A DNA stretch of 61,279 nucleotides from Mycolicibacter nonchromogenicus (GCF_002101775.1 NZ_LQPI01000021.1:1-61279); one strand, 5' to 3'. Positions 19,090 to 29,382 are shown, numbered from the stretch's first letter. Notes: generated by a model not told the origin, from the letters alone. Translations and numbers: made by a program.

Positions 19090-19938
19090 TTAGGCGCTGA
19101 GGCCCAGCTTGCTGGCTAGGCGCTCGACGTAGGCCGCCACTTCGGACTCGGACTTGTCCGGCAGTCCGAACAGCGTCTCGGTCACCCCGATCTCGGCCCA
19201 GTGCGCCAGCTTCTCGGGAACCGGCTTGAAGTCCAGCGCCACGATCTGCGGTGCGCCGTCGCGTCCGGCGGCCGCCCAGGTGTCCTGCAGCAGCTTGACC
19301 GGTGCGTCGATGTCGAAGTCGCGCGGCGTGGTGATCCAGCCGTCGGCGCTGCGGGCGATCCACTTGAAGTTCTTCTCGGTCCCGGCCGCGCCGACCAGCA
19401 CCGGAATGTGCGGCTGCACCGGCTTGGGCCACGCCCAGCTCGGGCCGAAGTTCACGAACTCGCCTTCGAAGGAGGCTTCCTCCTGCGTCCACAGCGCCCG
19501 CATCGCCTCCAGGTACTCCCGAAGCATGGTGCGCCGCCGGCCGGCCGGGACGCCGTGATCGGCCAGTTCGTCGGTGTTCCAACCGAACCCGACACCCACG
19601 CTGACCCGACCGCCGGACAGGTGATCCAGGGTGGCGATCGATTTCGCCAGCGTGATCGGATCATGCTCGACGGGCAGCGCCACTGCGGTCGACAGTCGCA
19701 CCCGCGAGGTCACCGCGCTCGCGGCTCCCAGGCTGACCCATGGGTCCAGGGTGCGCATGTACCGGTCATCGGGCAGCGTTTCGTCCCCGGTGGTCGGGTG
19801 AGCGGCCTCGCGCTTCACCGGAATATGTGTGTGCTCCGGGACATAGAAGGTGGTGAAGCCGTGATCATCGGCGAGTTTGGCGGCCGCTGCCGGGTTGATC
19901 CCACGGTCACTGGTGAACAGCACGAGCCCGTAATCCAT
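19090..19938 (-). CDS. LLM-class F420-dependent oxidoreductase (Rv0953c-like)
   Basis: 282 residues, the same length class as Rv0953c and in the same place after sucCD. LSGGRVSVGVGFGWNTDELADHGV is the family's cofactor-side motif; LTLAKSIATLDHLSGGR-type helix and PHIPVLVGAAGTEKNFKWIARSADGW complete the TIM-barrel pattern. ATG 19938 is chosen: a TCTAAT/TAATCG -10 box lies 5-7 nt upstream, so the message may be leaderless. Substrate unknown. Confidence 0.88.
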   Translation of the reverse strand: MDYGLVLFTSDRGINPAAAAKLADDHGFTTFYVPEHTHIPVKREAAHPTTGDETLPDDRYMRTLDPWVSLGAASAVTSRVRLSTAVALPVEHDPITLAKSIATLDHLSGGRVSVGVGFGWNTDELADHGVPAGRRRTMLREYLEAMRALWTQEEASFEGEFVNFGPSWAWPKPVQPHIPVLVGAAGTEKNFKWIARSADGWITTPRDFDIDAPVKLLQDTWAAAGRDGAPQIVALDFKPVPEKLAHWAEIGVTETLFGLPDKSESEVAAYVERLASKLGLSA

Positions 19939-20093
19939 ATCACCGATTAGAACGTGTTCCTGTTTGGTGGGGCAACCGGGGGCCCTCATCGCACCGCGTT
20001 GACCCAGCGACTAGCACCGCCAGTGCGCTAGCGTGGATGGTCGAGCGCGCCGCACCGCCCACAAGCGTCCTGCCCACAAGCACAGGAGAGGTC

Positions 20094-21011
20094 ATGACCT
20101 ACTCGCCCGGGAATCCCGGCTACCAGCCTTCTCAACCACCAGGCTCCTACGGGCCGTCGACCCCGTCGTTTGCGAAACCGGGCGGAGACGTCGAGAGCAA
20201 ATTGCCGCAGTACCTCCGCATCGCGGTGGTTGCGTTGGGGCTGGGCGTCTACCTCGCCAACTTCGGGCCGATCGTGACGATCACCGACGTCGACTACCCC
20301 TTGATCCTCGGCGACGCCGGCCACACCGTTCCGCTGGCGATCCTGGCCGCATTGCTGGCCGCGGCGGCCCTGCTGCCCAAGACGAAGAGCTTCACGGCGG
20401 TGACCGCGGTGATCTCCACGCTGGGCGCGCTGCTGGTCATTTCGACGATCGCCGACGCCAGCAGCAGCTACACCATCGGGTGGGGGCTCTGGCTGATCCT
20501 GACCTTCAGCGTCCTGCAGGCCGCCGCAGCCGTCGGATCGCTGCTGCTGGAGGCCGGCGTGGTGACCGCTCCGGCGCCGCGGCCCAAGTACGACCCCTAC
20601 GCCCAGTACGGGCTGCCCCCGGGCGGTAACTACTACGGCCAGTCCGGCCCGCAGGGCTACGGCAACCAGGGCCACCACGGTCCCCAGGGTCAGCAGAGTC
20701 CGCAGCAGCCCGGCTACCCGTCCTATGGCAGCTACCAGTCGTCGGGTGGCGGCTACGGCGCGCATCAGGCACCGTCGTCTCCTTCGTCGGGCTCCTTCGG
20801 CTCCGGCGGGCAGCAGGCGGCGCCGCAGGGGCCACCGACCCCGCCCACCGGGTTCCCCTCCTACAACGCGCCGTCGTCCGGCGGGTCGTCGTCCGGCGGG
20901 TCGGGGAGCGCGTCGACCGGTGGAAACAGCGCAGCCGGTTCGGATCAGAGCTCGACGGGTGGCCAGCAGTCGCAGGGCGGCTCCACCTCGTCGGGGCCGG
21001 CGCAGCCCTAG
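20094..21011 (+). CDS. DUF5336 membrane protein (Rv0954-like)
   Basis: 305 residues. About 40 polar residues are followed by four hydrophobic segments (YLRIAVVALGLGVYLANFGP; VPLAILAALLAAAALL; AVTAVISTLGALLVIS; LWLILTFSVLQAAAAVGSLL). The C-terminal 130 residues are of low complexity, rich in Gln, Gly, Tyr, Ser and Pro. ATG 20094 has AGGAGAGG upstream; a TAGCGT -10 box is at 20029-20034. In M. tuberculosis the orthologue has been linked to the cell-division complex, and perM follows directly, which fits that role. Confidence 0.85.
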   Translation: MTYSPGNPGYQPSQPPGSYGPSTPSFAKPGGDVESKLPQYLRIAVVALGLGVYLANFGPIVTITDVDYPLILGDAGHTVPLAILAALLAAAALLPKTKSFTAVTAVISTLGALLVISTIADASSSYTIGWGLWLILTFSVLQAAAAVGSLLLEAGVVTAPAPRPKYDPYAQYGLPPGGNYYGQSGPQGYGNQGHHGPQGQQSPQQPGYPSYGSYQSSGGGYGAHQAPSSPSSGSFGSGGQQAAPQGPPTPPTGFPSYNAPSSGGSSSGGSGSASTGGNSAAGSDQSSTGGQQSQGGSTSSGPAQP

Positions 21012-21047
21012 CCCGCGCCCGCGCGCCGAGTTGAACGTGCTCGCAGC

Positions 21048-22523
21048 GTGACATCGGTGACCGCCGGCAGGGCAGGCTCGAATCCGACCCGCGACTTGCT
21101 ACGGGTCGCATTCGGCCCATCCGTCGCGGCGTTGACGGTCATCGCAGCGGTGACGCTGCTTCAGTTGCTGATCGCCAACAGCGACATGACGGGGGCCTCG
21201 GGGGCCATCGCCAGCATGTGGCTGGGTGTGCACCAGGTGCCGATCTCGATCGGCGGCCGCGACCTGGGTGCACTGCCCCTGTTGCCGGTGCTGCTGATGG
21301 TGGCCGGGACCGCGCGAACCACCGCGCAGGCCACCGCCCGCGGGGCCTCCTGGTTCGTCATCCGCTGGATCGTGGCCTCGGCGGTGGGTGGCCCGTTGTT
21401 GATCGCGGCGGTGACGCTGGCGGTCATCCACGATGCGGCCTCGGTCATCACCGAACTGCAGACCCCGCATGCCCTGAACGCCTTCGCGCACGTGCTGGTT
21501 GTCCACGCGATCGGCGCGGCGCTGGGAGTGGGGACGCGGGTGGGCCGGCGGGCACTGGCCGAGGCCCGGCTGCCGGGTTGGCTGGCGGACTCGGTGCGCG
21601 CCGCGATCGCCGGCATGCTGGCGCTGTTCGGCTTGGCCGGGGCGGTGACGGTGCTCTCCCTGGTCTGGCATTGGGGCACCATGCACGACCTCTATGCCAT
21701 CACCGATTCGCTGTTCGGTCAGCTCAGCCTGACATTGCTCGCGGTGCTGTATGTGCCCAATGTTCTCGTCGGCGCCGCGGCCATAGCAGTCGGCTCGAGC
21801 GCCCACATCGGCCCCGCGCTGTTCAGCGCCTTCACCGTTCTCGGCGGCGATATCCCCGCGCTGCCGATCCTGGCTGCGGCGCCCGCCCCGCCCTTGGGCC
21901 CCGCGTGGGTGGGGCTGCTGATCATCGGGGCGGCTTCTGGAGTGGCCGTCGGGCAGCAGTGTGCCCGCCGGCCGCTGCCGCTGCTTCCGGCGCTGGCCAA
22001 GGTTGCGGTGGCGGCGTTCATCGCCGCGGTGACGATGGCCGTACTCGGCTTGGCCGGTGGGGGACGGCTGGGCAACTTCGGTGACGTCGGGGTGGACCAG
22101 CTGACGTTCGGTCCCGCGGTGTTCGGCTGGTTCGCCGCGATCGGAGCGCTGACGGTGGTGATGATCGGCGGAGTCCGGGCTGACGCGGTGACGGGCCCCC
22201 AGCGGGTGTTGCCGCCCGCCCCGGAACGGCCCGCGCAGCCCGCGGGGGATCCCGAACCCGAGCCGGGTCCGGCGCCGGTGGCCGATGTCGATCCCGAGGA
22301 CTTCGCGGCGCCCGAGGAGCCGTTGGCAGCCGACGAGCTGTTCGACGCCGACTTCGAGCCGGGCTTCCAATCAGACGAGGTCACCGATGGCGGCGCGCTG
22401 AAGTGGACGCCGGAACCGGAGCCGCCCCGAACGTTCCGGTCGCACGCGCCGACGCAGCCACCCGGCCCGCTGGAGGACCCCGAAGACCTGATGTTCACCG
22501 ACGACGACGGATACGACCGCTAA
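21048..22523 (+). CDS. perM: Integral membrane protein PerM
   Basis: 491 residues with about eight to nine hydrophobic segments from 20 to 380 (for example [19 protein letters not shown] and [14 protein letters not shown]), then an acidic, Pro-rich cytosolic tail of about 110 residues. Length, topology and position directly after the DUF5336 gene match Rv0955, named PerM, which supports cell division and persistence in M. tuberculosis. GTG start at 21048, 36 nt after the preceding stop, so the two are probably co-transcribed. Confidence 0.85.
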   Translation: MTSVTAGRAGSNPTRDLLRVAFGPSVAALTVIAAVTLLQLLIANSDMTGASGAIASMWLGVHQVPISIGGRDLGALPLLPVLLMVAGTARTTAQATARGASWFVIRWIVASAVGGPLLIAAVTLAVIHDAASVITELQTPHALNAFAHVLVVHAIGAALGVGTRVGRRALAEARLPGWLADSVRAAIAGMLALFGLAGAVTVLSLVWHWGTMHDLYAITDSLFGQLSLTLLAVLYVPNVLVGAAAIAVGSSAHIGPALFSAFTVLGGDIPALPILAAAPAPPLGPAWVGLLIIGAASGVAVGQQCARRPLPLLPALAKVAVAAFIAAVTMAVLGLAGGGRLGNFGDVGVDQLTFGPAVFGWFAAIGALTVVMIGGVRADAVTGPQRVLPPAPERPAQPAGDPEPEPGPAPVADVDPEDFAAPEEPLAADELFDADFEPGFQSDEVTDGGALKWTPEPEPPRTFRSHAPTQPPGPLEDPEDLMFTDDDGYDR

Positions 22524-22605
22524 ATCGAGGACTTCAGTCCCTTATATATGTCTCCTCGGGCTGATCGGATGGTAGGGCCGACCGTCCGAACTCCAGGGGG
22601 ACGAC

Positions 22606-23076
22606 ATGACCGACGTCGTGAGCGCCGAGCCCGCCGGCCACACCATCTCAGCCGGCGCACCGAGGCGGCGGAGCCTGCACATGTTGGCCGGCGCTCGGGC
22701 CGAGATGCTGGCCGGGCGGATCCTGCCGCCGGGCCATGAGCGGGTGCTCGACGTGGTGGTCCTGATATGGGTGGACGGCGTCGAGACCGGAATGCAGATG
22801 ATCGAGCCGGCGCGCTCTGTCGGGCTGACCGATGACCTCCCGGAGTCGCTTTACGACGACCTGGCGGGTGCGGGGTTCTGCAGTGAATACGACGAGTTCC
22901 CCGAGTTGGACGACCCGGACTTTGAGGAGCTGGCGTACGGAAGGGTCAGCAAGCTCGGCAAGATGACCCAGCCGGCCGGCCATCCCGAGGCCACCTGGGA
23001 CATGGTCGAGATCTGGACGGACGGCGTGGCGGCCGCACTTCGGGTGGCGCGGGCCCGGGCACAGCGCTCCGCCTGA
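22606..23076 (+). CDS. Acidic cytosolic protein, unknown function
   Basis: 156 residues, no signal peptide or membrane segment. The middle is strongly acidic (SLYDDLAGAGFCSEYDEFPE). The N-terminal 25 residues are probably disordered, then helices (LHMLAGARAEMLAGRIL) and a strand (VLDVVVLIWVDGV). ATG 22606 has GGGGG about 5 nt upstream. It lies between perM and purN and is absent at this spot in H37Rv as far as I can recall. I recognise no domain. Confidence 0.7.
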   Translation: MTDVVSAEPAGHTISAGAPRRRSLHMLAGARAEMLAGRILPPGHERVLDVVVLIWVDGVETGMQMIEPARSVGLTDDLPESLYDDLAGAGFCSEYDEFPELDDPDFEELAYGRVSKLGKMTQPAGHPEATWDMVEIWTDGVAAALRVARARAQRSA

Positions 23077-23144
23077 GCGCGATCACCACCGCCGGCGGCG
23101 GTGACCGGCGCCGCCCGGCGTCGTCGCGCCTGCGAACACCGCGT

Positions 23145-23150
23145 TAGGCT
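23145..23150 (+). promoter_or_regulatory. -10 box of a likely leaderless purN transcript
   Basis: TAGGCT is followed by CAGTCACC and GTG 23159; no Shine-Dalgarno sequence is present. Confidence 0.45.
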
Positions 23151-23158
23151 CAGTCACC

Positions 23159-23785
23159 GTGCAACCGATCCATGTGGCCCCCAGCGTCCCCGCCCGAATG
23201 GTGGTGTTGGCGTCGGGCACCGGGTCGCTGCTCGAGTCGTTGCTGGCAGCAGCGGTAGACGACTACCCCGCGCGGGTGGTCGCCGTCGGCACCGACCGGG
23301 ACTGCCGGGCGGTGGAGGTTGCCAAGGCGGCGGGGTTGCCGGTTTTCACCGTTCGGATGGGTGACTATCCCAACCGGGCGGCGTGGGACCTTGCACTGAC
23401 GGAGGCCACCGCTGCCCACAGCCCGGATCTGGTGGTCTCGGCGGGCTTCATGAAGATCCTGGGATCGCACTTCCTGTCCCGTTTTCTGGGGCGCACCGTC
23501 AACACCCATCCAGCGCTGCTGCCCTCCTTCCCGGGAGCGCACGCGGTTCCCGAGGCGCTGGCCTACGGGGTCAAGGTCACCGGCTGCACCGTGCACCTGG
23601 TGGACGCCGGAACCGACACCGGCCCGGTGCTGGCCCAGGAACCCGTCGCCGTGCTCGACGGCGACGACGAAGACTCGTTGCATGAACGCATCAAGAAAGT
23701 GGAGCGCAAGCTTCTGGTTGACGTGTTGGCCGCATTGGCGACCGGCGGCGTGACCTGGAACGGACGAAAGGCAACCCTAGGATGA
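23159..23785 (+). CDS. purN: Phosphoribosylglycinamide formyltransferase
   Basis: 208 residues. It formylates GAR from 10-formyl-THF in purine synthesis. [17 protein letters not shown] is the phosphate loop in its mycobacterial form (the SN of other species is replaced). [20 protein letters not shown] has the catalytic Asn and His, and [13 protein letters not shown] the Asp. The stop overlaps the purH start by 4 nt (ATGA), so the two are translationally coupled. Confidence 0.95.
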   Translation: MQPIHVAPSVPARMVVLASGTGSLLESLLAAAVDDYPARVVAVGTDRDCRAVEVAKAAGLPVFTVRMGDYPNRAAWDLALTEATAAHSPDLVVSAGFMKILGSHFLSRFLGRTVNTHPALLPSFPGAHAVPEALAYGVKVTGCTVHLVDAGTDTGPVLAQEPVAVLDGDDEDSLHERIKKVERKLLVDVLAALATGGVTWNGRKATLG

Positions 23786-25347
23786 CCTACGGCAAGCGAC
23801 CGATTCGTCGGGCGTTGATCAGCGTCTACGACAAGACCGGACTGGTCGACCTGGCCGCGGGCCTGCACGCCGCCGGAGTGGACATCGTCTCCACCGGATC
23901 TACCGCAAAATCGATTGCGGCCAAAGGCATTCCGGTGACGCCGGTGGAACAGGTGACCGGCTTCCCCGAGGTGCTCGACGGCCGAGTCAAGACTCTGCAC
24001 CCTAGGGTGCACGCCGGGCTGCTGGCTGATCTGCGCAAGCCCGAGCACGCCGCGGCGCTCGAAGATCTGGAGATCGCAGCGTTCGAGCTGGTGGTGGTCA
24101 ACCTGTACCCGTTCAGCGAGACGGTGGATTCCGGCGCCGGCGAGGACGAATGCGTCGAGCAGATCGACATCGGCGGACCCTCGATGATCCGGGCCGCCGC
24201 CAAGAACCACCCCAGCGTCGCTGTGGTGGTCAATCCGCTCGGCTACGACGGCGTGCTGGCCGCGGTCAACGCCGGAGGCTTCACTCTCGCTGAGCGGAAG
24301 CGCTTGGCGGGTTTGGCCTTTAGGCACACCGCCGAGTACGACGTGGCGGTCGCCAGCTGGATGTCGTCGACCCTGGCGCCCGAGGAGCCGCGCCAGGCGC
24401 TGCCGGAGTGGTACGCCCGCACCTACCGCCGCGCTGCGCAGCTGCGCTACGGCGAGAACCCGCACCAGCAGGCCGCTCTCTACTGTGACGCCGGCGCCTG
24501 GCCCGGTCTGGCGCAGGCCGAGCAGCTGCACGGAAAAGAGATGTCCTACAACAACTTCACCGATGCCGACGCTGCTTGGCGGGCCGCGTTCGATCACGAA
24601 GAGACGTGTGTGGCCATCATCAAGCACGCCAACCCGTGCGGAATCGCGGTCTCGGCGATTTCGGTGGCCGATGCCCATCGCAAGGCGCACGAGTGCGACC
24701 CGCTGAGCGCGTTCGGCGGAGTGATCGCGGCCAACACCGCGGTCAGCGTGGAGATGGCGGAATACGTCAGCACCATCTTCACCGAGGTGATCGTCGCGCC
24801 GGCCTACGAGCCCGGAGCCGTGGAGATCCTCTCGCGCAAGAAGAACATCCGGGTGCTGTTGGCCTCCGAGCCGCTGCGGGGCGGCACCGAATGGCGCCAG
24901 GTCAGCGGTGGGCTGCTGATGCAGAGCCGCGACAGCCTGGACGCTTCCGGGGATAACCCGGTGAACTGGACATTGGCCACCGGGGAACCGGCCGATCCGG
25001 CCACGCTGGCCGACCTGGCCTTCGCCTGGCGGGCCTGCCGGGCGGTCAAGTCCAACGCGATCGTGGTCGCAGGCAACGGCGCCACCATCGGCGTCGGCAT
25101 GGGCCAGGTCAACCGGGTGGACGCGGCCCGGTTGGCGGTGGAGCGCGGTGGCGAGCGGGTCGCCGGGGCGGTGGCCGCCTCGGACGCGTTCTTCCCGTTC
25201 CCCGACGGCCTGCAGACGCTGACCGCGGCAGGGGTGAAGGCGATCGTGCACCCCGGCGGCTCGGTGCGCGACGACGAGGTGACCGCGGCGGCGGCCGAAG
25301 CCGGCATCACGCTGTACCTGACGGGGGCCCGGCACTTCGCCCACTAG
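23782..25347 (+). CDS. purH: Bifunctional AICAR transformylase / IMP cyclohydrolase
   Basis: 521 residues. The N-terminal MGS-like IMP cyclohydrolase domain ([55 protein letters not shown]) is followed by the AICAR transformylase domain ([38 protein letters not shown]). It catalyses the last two steps of IMP synthesis. It ends 59 nt before the convergent DUF4442 gene. Confidence 0.97.
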   Translation: MTYGKRPIRRALISVYDKTGLVDLAAGLHAAGVDIVSTGSTAKSIAAKGIPVTPVEQVTGFPEVLDGRVKTLHPRVHAGLLADLRKPEHAAALEDLEIAAFELVVVNLYPFSETVDSGAGEDECVEQIDIGGPSMIRAAAKNHPSVAVVVNPLGYDGVLAAVNAGGFTLAERKRLAGLAFRHTAEYDVAVASWMSSTLAPEEPRQALPEWYARTYRRAAQLRYGENPHQQAALYCDAGAWPGLAQAEQLHGKEMSYNNFTDADAAWRAAFDHEETCVAIIKHANPCGIAVSAISVADAHRKAHECDPLSAFGGVIAANTAVSVEMAEYVSTIFTEVIVAPAYEPGAVEILSRKKNIRVLLASEPLRGGTEWRQVSGGLLMQSRDSLDASGDNPVNWTLATGEPADPATLADLAFAWRACRAVKSNAIVVAGNGATIGVGMGQVNRVDAARLAVERGGERVAGAVAASDAFFPFPDGLQTLTAAGVKAIVHPGGSVRDDEVTAAAAEAGITLYLTGARHFAH

Positions 25348-25405
25348 GTCCGGGGTACTGCCCTGCCAAATGATGAGGTGGGCGTTCGGCCTTCTCTTTC
25401 CGTGA

Positions 25406-25879
25406 TCAGGCCGGCGTGACCCAGGTGGTGATGTCGGCGTGCACCACCTCCACACCGGCCTTGTCGGTGATGCTCACCGGCACCACCACCTCCGCGCCTT
25501 CGTTGATCGCGGCGAAATCCGGTGGGTCCAGTCGGGCGGTGGCCCGCAACGAGGTCGTCGCCTTGGCCAGGTAGGCCACGTTCATCGCCTTGGGGATCCA
25601 GCGGTGGCTGCGCGGCACGGTGGCCTCCATCAACATCCCCATCGCCACTTCGGCGGCGTTGCAGGAGGCGATCGCGTGCACGGTGTGCAGGTGGTTGTAG
25701 ACGAACGGCCACTTGGGCACCAGCACCTCGGCCAGTCCCGGTTCCATCCGGACCACGTGCGGCAGCACCGAGGCGAAGTAGGGGACCCGGGCCATCGCCG
25801 CAGCCGAGAACAGCCGGGTCCCGCCGGGGATACCCGCCAGTCGCCGCCATGCCCGATAAGTACTGGTAGATCCGGTCAC
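25406..25879 (-). CDS. DUF4442 / YiiD-C-like hotdog-fold protein (possible thioesterase)
   Basis: 157 residues with the hotdog pattern of PF14539-type proteins: YNHLHTVHAIASCNAAEVAMG (helix with the conserved His/Asn/Glu region), RWIPKAMNVAYLAKATTSLRATA, and a C-terminal strand DITTWVTPA. Such proteins are often acyl-CoA thioesterases, but the substrate is not known. GTG start at 25879 is 8 nt from a TAAGAT -10 box on the same strand, implying a leaderless message, and a palindrome covers that box. Confidence 0.8.
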   Translation of the reverse strand: MTGSTSTYRAWRRLAGIPGGTRLFSAAAMARVPYFASVLPHVVRMEPGLAEVLVPKWPFVYNHLHTVHAIASCNAAEVAMGMLMEATVPRSHRWIPKAMNVAYLAKATTSLRATARLDPPDFAAINEGAEVVVPVSITDKAGVEVVHADITTWVTPA

Positions 25880-25889
25880 GATGACCTAT

Positions 25890-25905
25890 CTTACCGGCAA
25901 GTAAG
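25890..25905. promoter_or_regulatory. Palindrome over the -10 box of the DUF4442 gene, TetR-type look
   Basis: CTTAC-CGGCAA-GTAAG is a 5+5 inverted repeat around 6 bp, with weaker symmetry beyond. It overlaps the minus-strand -10 box TAAGAT (25893-25888), an ideal position for repression. The form resembles operators of TetR-family lipid-metabolism regulators in mycobacteria; the regulator is not identified. Confidence 0.45.
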
Positions 25906-25968
25906 GTGGAATGGCGGGTGGCTCCAGGGCTGTCGAATCCAGGCCTGCGGAGCGCGATCGCTGGGGAT

Positions 25969-25999
25969 TTGGCCGCTGACCCGATCTGGGGCATACTAT
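25969..25999 (+). promoter_or_regulatory. Candidate promoter of the S10 ribosomal operon
   Basis: TTGGCC (25969-25974), a 17-nt spacer and CATACT (25992-25997) overlapping TACTAT (25994-25999). It precedes rpsJ by about 280 nt, leaving a long untranslated leader. No gene is visible in the 25880-26279 stretch. Confidence 0.5.
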
Positions 26000-26194
26000 T
26001 CAGGTTCGCCTGCGCCGGGGTTGCCCCTGGCCGGGCATACGACCAGCGCCCACCCGGGCGCGTCCGGTCCCACTCTCGCCACACGGAGCTTTTTCACCGT
26101 GTACGAGACCGTGTGCGGGCGACACGCCCGACCGCGGGGACCGGTGGACCAGGACAGGTAAACAGCGGCGGCAGCGCCCAGCGCAGTGTCGACA

Positions 26195-26252
26195 CGGACT
26201 CACGGGTCCGAAACAGGCGAGCTGGGGCACACAGGGTTCGAAACACGGACCC
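26195..26252 (+). promoter_or_regulatory. S10-operon leader with alternative pairings and a 12-nt direct repeat
   Basis: CGGACT-CACG-GGTCCG (26195-26210) can fold as a hairpin. Its 3' arm GGGTCCG (26204-26210) is also perfectly complementary to CGGACCC at 26246-26252, so the two pairings exclude each other. GGGTCCGAAACA (26204-26215) recurs as GGGTTCGAAACA about 30 nt later. This looks like a leader that could respond to a ribosomal protein or to translation, but mycobacterial S10 autoregulation is not something I can confirm. Confidence 0.35.
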
Positions 26253-26279
26253 CCTTTGCAGGAGTGAGGTAGCAGAAGC

Positions 26280-26585
26280 GTGGCGGGACAAAAGATCCGC
26301 ATCAGGCTCAAGGCCTACGACCACGAGGCGATTGACGCCTCGGCGCGCAAGATCGTTGAGACGGTCACCCGTACCGGTGCGTCTGTAGTCGGCCCGGTGC
26401 CGCTGCCGACCGAGAAGAACGTGTATTGCGTCATCCGGTCCCCGCACAAGTACAAGGACTCGCGGGAGCACTTCGAGATGCGCACCCACAAGCGGTTGAT
26501 CGACATCCTCGATCCCACGCCGAAGACCGTTGACGCCTTGATGCGCATCGATCTGCCGGCCAGCGTCGACGTCAATATCCAATAG
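26280..26585 (+). CDS. rpsJ: 30S ribosomal protein S10
   Basis: 101 residues, family length. First gene of the S10 operon. [20 protein letters not shown] and the loop [19 protein letters not shown] are diagnostic. GTG start at 26280 behind AGGAGTGAGG. S10 doubles as the NusE antitermination factor. Confidence 0.97.
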
Positions 26586-26611
26586 ATCCCAGTAGGAAGC
26601 TACCGAAAACC

Positions 26612-27265
26612 ATGGCACGCAAAGGTATTTTGGGTACCAAACTGGGCATGACGCAGGTGTTCGACGAGAACAACAAGGTCGTGCCGGTCACGGTCGTCAA
26701 GGCCGGACCCAACGTGGTGACCCGCATCCGTACCCCCGAGCGCGACGGCTACAGCGCCGTGCAGCTCGCCTACGGCGAGATCAGCCCCCGCAAGGTGAAC
26801 AAGCCGCTCACCGGCCAGTACGCCGCCGCCGGAGTGAACCCCCGCCGTCACCTCGCCGAGCTGCGTCTCGACGACGAGGCCGCCGCAGCCGCCTACGAGG
26901 TCGGCCAGGAGCTGACCGCCGAGATCTTCCAGGACGGCAGCTACGTCGACGTCACCGGAACCTCCAAGGGCAAGGGCTACGCCGGCACCATGAAGCGGCA
27001 CGGCTTCCGCGGCCAGGGCGCCGGTCACGGCGCTCAGGCTGTGCACCGTCGGCCGGGTTCGATCGGTGGCTGCTCGACCCCCGGCCGGGTGTTCAAGGGC
27101 ACTCGGATGTCGGGCCGGATGGGCAGCGACCGCGTCACCACCCAGAACCTGGTGGTGCACAAGGTTGACGCCGAGAACGGTGTGCTGTTGATCAAGGGCG
27201 CCATTCCGGGCCGCAACGGTGGACTGGTTCTGGTCCGCAGCGCGATCAAAAAGGGTGAGAAGTAA
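26612..27265 (+). CDS. rplC: 50S ribosomal protein L3
   Basis: 217 residues. [17 protein letters not shown] at the start and [20 protein letters not shown] (the extended loop reaching the peptidyl-transferase centre) identify L3. Its stop shares one base with the rplD start (TAATG). Confidence 0.97.
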   Translation: MARKGILGTKLGMTQVFDENNKVVPVTVVKAGPNVVTRIRTPERDGYSAVQLAYGEISPRKVNKPLTGQYAAAGVNPRRHLAELRLDDEAAAAAYEVGQELTAEIFQDGSYVDVTGTSKGKGYAGTMKRHGFRGQGAGHGAQAVHRRPGSIGGCSTPGRVFKGTRMSGRMGSDRVTTQNLVVHKVDAENGVLLIKGAIPGRNGGLVLVRSAIKKGEK

Positions 27266-27921
27266 TGGCCGGCATCAAGATTGACGTCAAAGCTCCGGAC
27301 GGCAAGTCCAGCGGCTCGGTTGAGCTGCCCGCCGAGCTGTTCGACGCTCCCGCCAACATCGCGCTCATGCACCAGGTGGTGATCGCTCAGTTGGCCGCGG
27401 CCCGTCAGGGTACGCACTCGACCAAGACCCGCGGTGAGGTCAGCGGCGGTGGCCGTAAGCCTTACCGGCAGAAGGGAACCGGCCGGGCCCGTCAGGGCTC
27501 GACCCGGGCGCCGCAGTTCACCGGTGGTGGCGTGGTGCACGGCCCCAAGCCGCGTGACTACAGCCAGCGCACCCCGAAGAAGATGATCGCCGCCGCCCTG
27601 CGCGGAGCGTTGTCGGACCGGGCGCGCAACGGCCGGATCCACGCGATCACCGAGCTGGTGAGCGGCCAGACCCCGTCGACCAAGAGCGCCAAGGAGTTCC
27701 TGGGCTCGATCACGGACCGCAAGCAGGTGCTGGTGGTCATCGGCCGGGCCGACGAGACGGGCGCCAAGAGCGTGCGCAACCTCCCGGGTGTGCACATCCT
27801 GTCCCCGGACCAGCTCAACACCCACGATGTGCTGCGTGCCGACGACGTGGTGTTCAGCGTCGAGGCCCTGAACTCCTACATCGAGGCTCACACTGCCAAA
27901 ACCGAGGAGGTTTCGGCCTGA
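27265..27921 (+). CDS. rplD: 50S ribosomal protein L4
   Basis: 218 residues. [21 protein letters not shown] is the exit-tunnel loop where macrolide-resistance changes occur in other bacteria; no unusual residue is apparent. Overlaps both neighbours by one base. L4 represses its own operon in E. coli; whether it does here is unknown. Confidence 0.97.
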   Translation: MAGIKIDVKAPDGKSSGSVELPAELFDAPANIALMHQVVIAQLAAARQGTHSTKTRGEVSGGGRKPYRQKGTGRARQGSTRAPQFTGGGVVHGPKPRDYSQRTPKKMIAAALRGALSDRARNGRIHAITELVSGQTPSTKSAKEFLGSITDRKQVLVVIGRADETGAKSVRNLPGVHILSPDQLNTHDVLRADDVVFSVEALNSYIEAHTAKTEEVSA

Positions 27922-28223
27922 TGGCGACCATCACCGATCCCCGCGACATCATCATCGCGCCGGTCATCTCCGAGAAGTCCTATGGGCTGATCGAGGACAA
28001 CGTGTACACGTTCGTGGTGCACCCGGACTCGAACAAGACGCAGATCAAGATCGCGATCGAGAAGATCTTCGCGGTCAAGGTCTCGTCGGTGAACACCGCA
28101 AACCGGCCGGGCAAGCGCAAGCGGTCCCGCACCGGTTACGGCAAGCGCAAGGACACCAAGCGCGCCATCGTGACTCTGGCCCCCGGCAGCAAGCCGATCG
28201 ACCTGTTCGCCGCACCGGCCTGA
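27921..28223 (+). CDS. rplW: 50S ribosomal protein L23
   Basis: 100 residues. [19 protein letters not shown] and [20 protein letters not shown] are typical. L23 surrounds the tunnel exit and docks SRP and trigger factor. The start overlaps the rplD stop (TGATG). Confidence 0.97.
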   Translation: MATITDPRDIIIAPVISEKSYGLIEDNVYTFVVHPDSNKTQIKIAIEKIFAVKVSSVNTANRPGKRKRSRTGYGKRKDTKRAIVTLAPGSKPIDLFAAPA

Positions 28224-28250
28224 CCGGAGTGAGAGAGAGATCTAACTGAC

Positions 28251-29087
28251 ATGGGAATCCGCAAGTACAAGCCGACGACCCCGGGTCGTCGCGGTGCCAG
28301 CGTCTCCGATTTCGCTGAGCTCACCCGCTCTCACCCGGAGAAGTCGCTGGTTCGGCCGCTGCACGGCCACGGTGGGCGTAACGCCCACGGCCGCATCACC
28401 ACCCGGCACAAGGGTGGCGGTCACAAGCGTGCCTACCGCGTGATCGACTTCCGTCGTCACGACAAGGACGGCGTCAACGCCAAGGTCGCCCACATCGAGT
28501 ACGACCCGAACCGCACCGCGCGTATTGCGCTGCTGCACTACCTGGACGGTGAGAAGCGCTACATCATCGCCCCGCAGGGTCTGTCTCAGGGCGACGTGGT
28601 GGAGTCGGGCGCCAACGCCGACATCAAGCCGGGCAACAACCTGCCGCTCCGCAACATCCCCGCCGGCACCCTGGTGCACGCGGTGGAGCTGCGCCCGGGC
28701 GGCGGCGCCAAGCTGGCCCGCTCGGCCGGGTCCAGCATCCAGCTGCTGGGTAAGGAAGGCGCCTACGCCTCGCTGCGTATGCCTTCCGGCGAAATCCGCC
28801 GTGTCGACGTGCGCTGCCGCGCCACCGTCGGTGAGGTGGGCAACGCCGAGCAGGCCAACATCAACTGGGGTAAAGCCGGCCGTATGCGGTGGAAGGGCAA
28901 GCGCCCGACCGTCCGTGGTGTCGTCATGAACCCGGTGGACCACCCGCACGGTGGTGGTGAGGGCAAGACCTCCGGCGGCCGGCACCCGGTCAGCCCGTGG
29001 GGTAAGCCGGAGGGTCGCACCCGCCGGCCGAACAAGCCCAGCGACAAGCTCATTGTCCGACGCCGGCGCACCGGCAAGAAGCGCTAG
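28251..29087 (+). CDS. rplB: 50S ribosomal protein L2
   Basis: 278 residues. [20 protein letters not shown] at the N-terminus and [20 protein letters not shown] with the conserved His near the peptidyl-transferase centre. AGAGAGAGA-type purine-rich sequence precedes the ATG at 28251. Confidence 0.97.
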   Translation: MGIRKYKPTTPGRRGASVSDFAELTRSHPEKSLVRPLHGHGGRNAHGRITTRHKGGGHKRAYRVIDFRRHDKDGVNAKVAHIEYDPNRTARIALLHYLDGEKRYIIAPQGLSQGDVVESGANADIKPGNNLPLRNIPAGTLVHAVELRPGGGAKLARSAGSSIQLLGKEGAYASLRMPSGEIRRVDVRCRATVGEVGNAEQANINWGKAGRMRWKGKRPTVRGVVMNPVDHPHGGGEGKTSGGRHPVSPWGKPEGRTRRPNKPSDKLIVRRRRTGKKR

Positions 29088-29104
29088 GAATCGGAGGGAA
29101 AGCG

Positions 29105-29382
29105 ATGCCACGCAGCCTCAAGAAGGGTCCGTTCGTCGACGACCATCTGCTCAAGAAGGTCGACGTCCAGAACGAGAAGAACACCAAGCAGGTCATCAAG
29201 ACCTGGTCGCGTCGGTCGACGATCATCCCGGACTTCATCGGGCACACGTTCGCCGTACACGATGGCCGCAAGCATGTTCCGGTATTCGTCACCGAGTCGA
29301 TGGTCGGGCACAAGCTCGGCGAATTCGCTCCGACGCGCACCTTCAAGGGACACATCAAAGACGACCGGAAGGCTAAGCGCCG

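Noticed and set aside
23563..25455. A 630-codon frame antisense to purH
   Set aside because: Opposite to the conserved bifunctional purine enzyme, with no recognisable motif.
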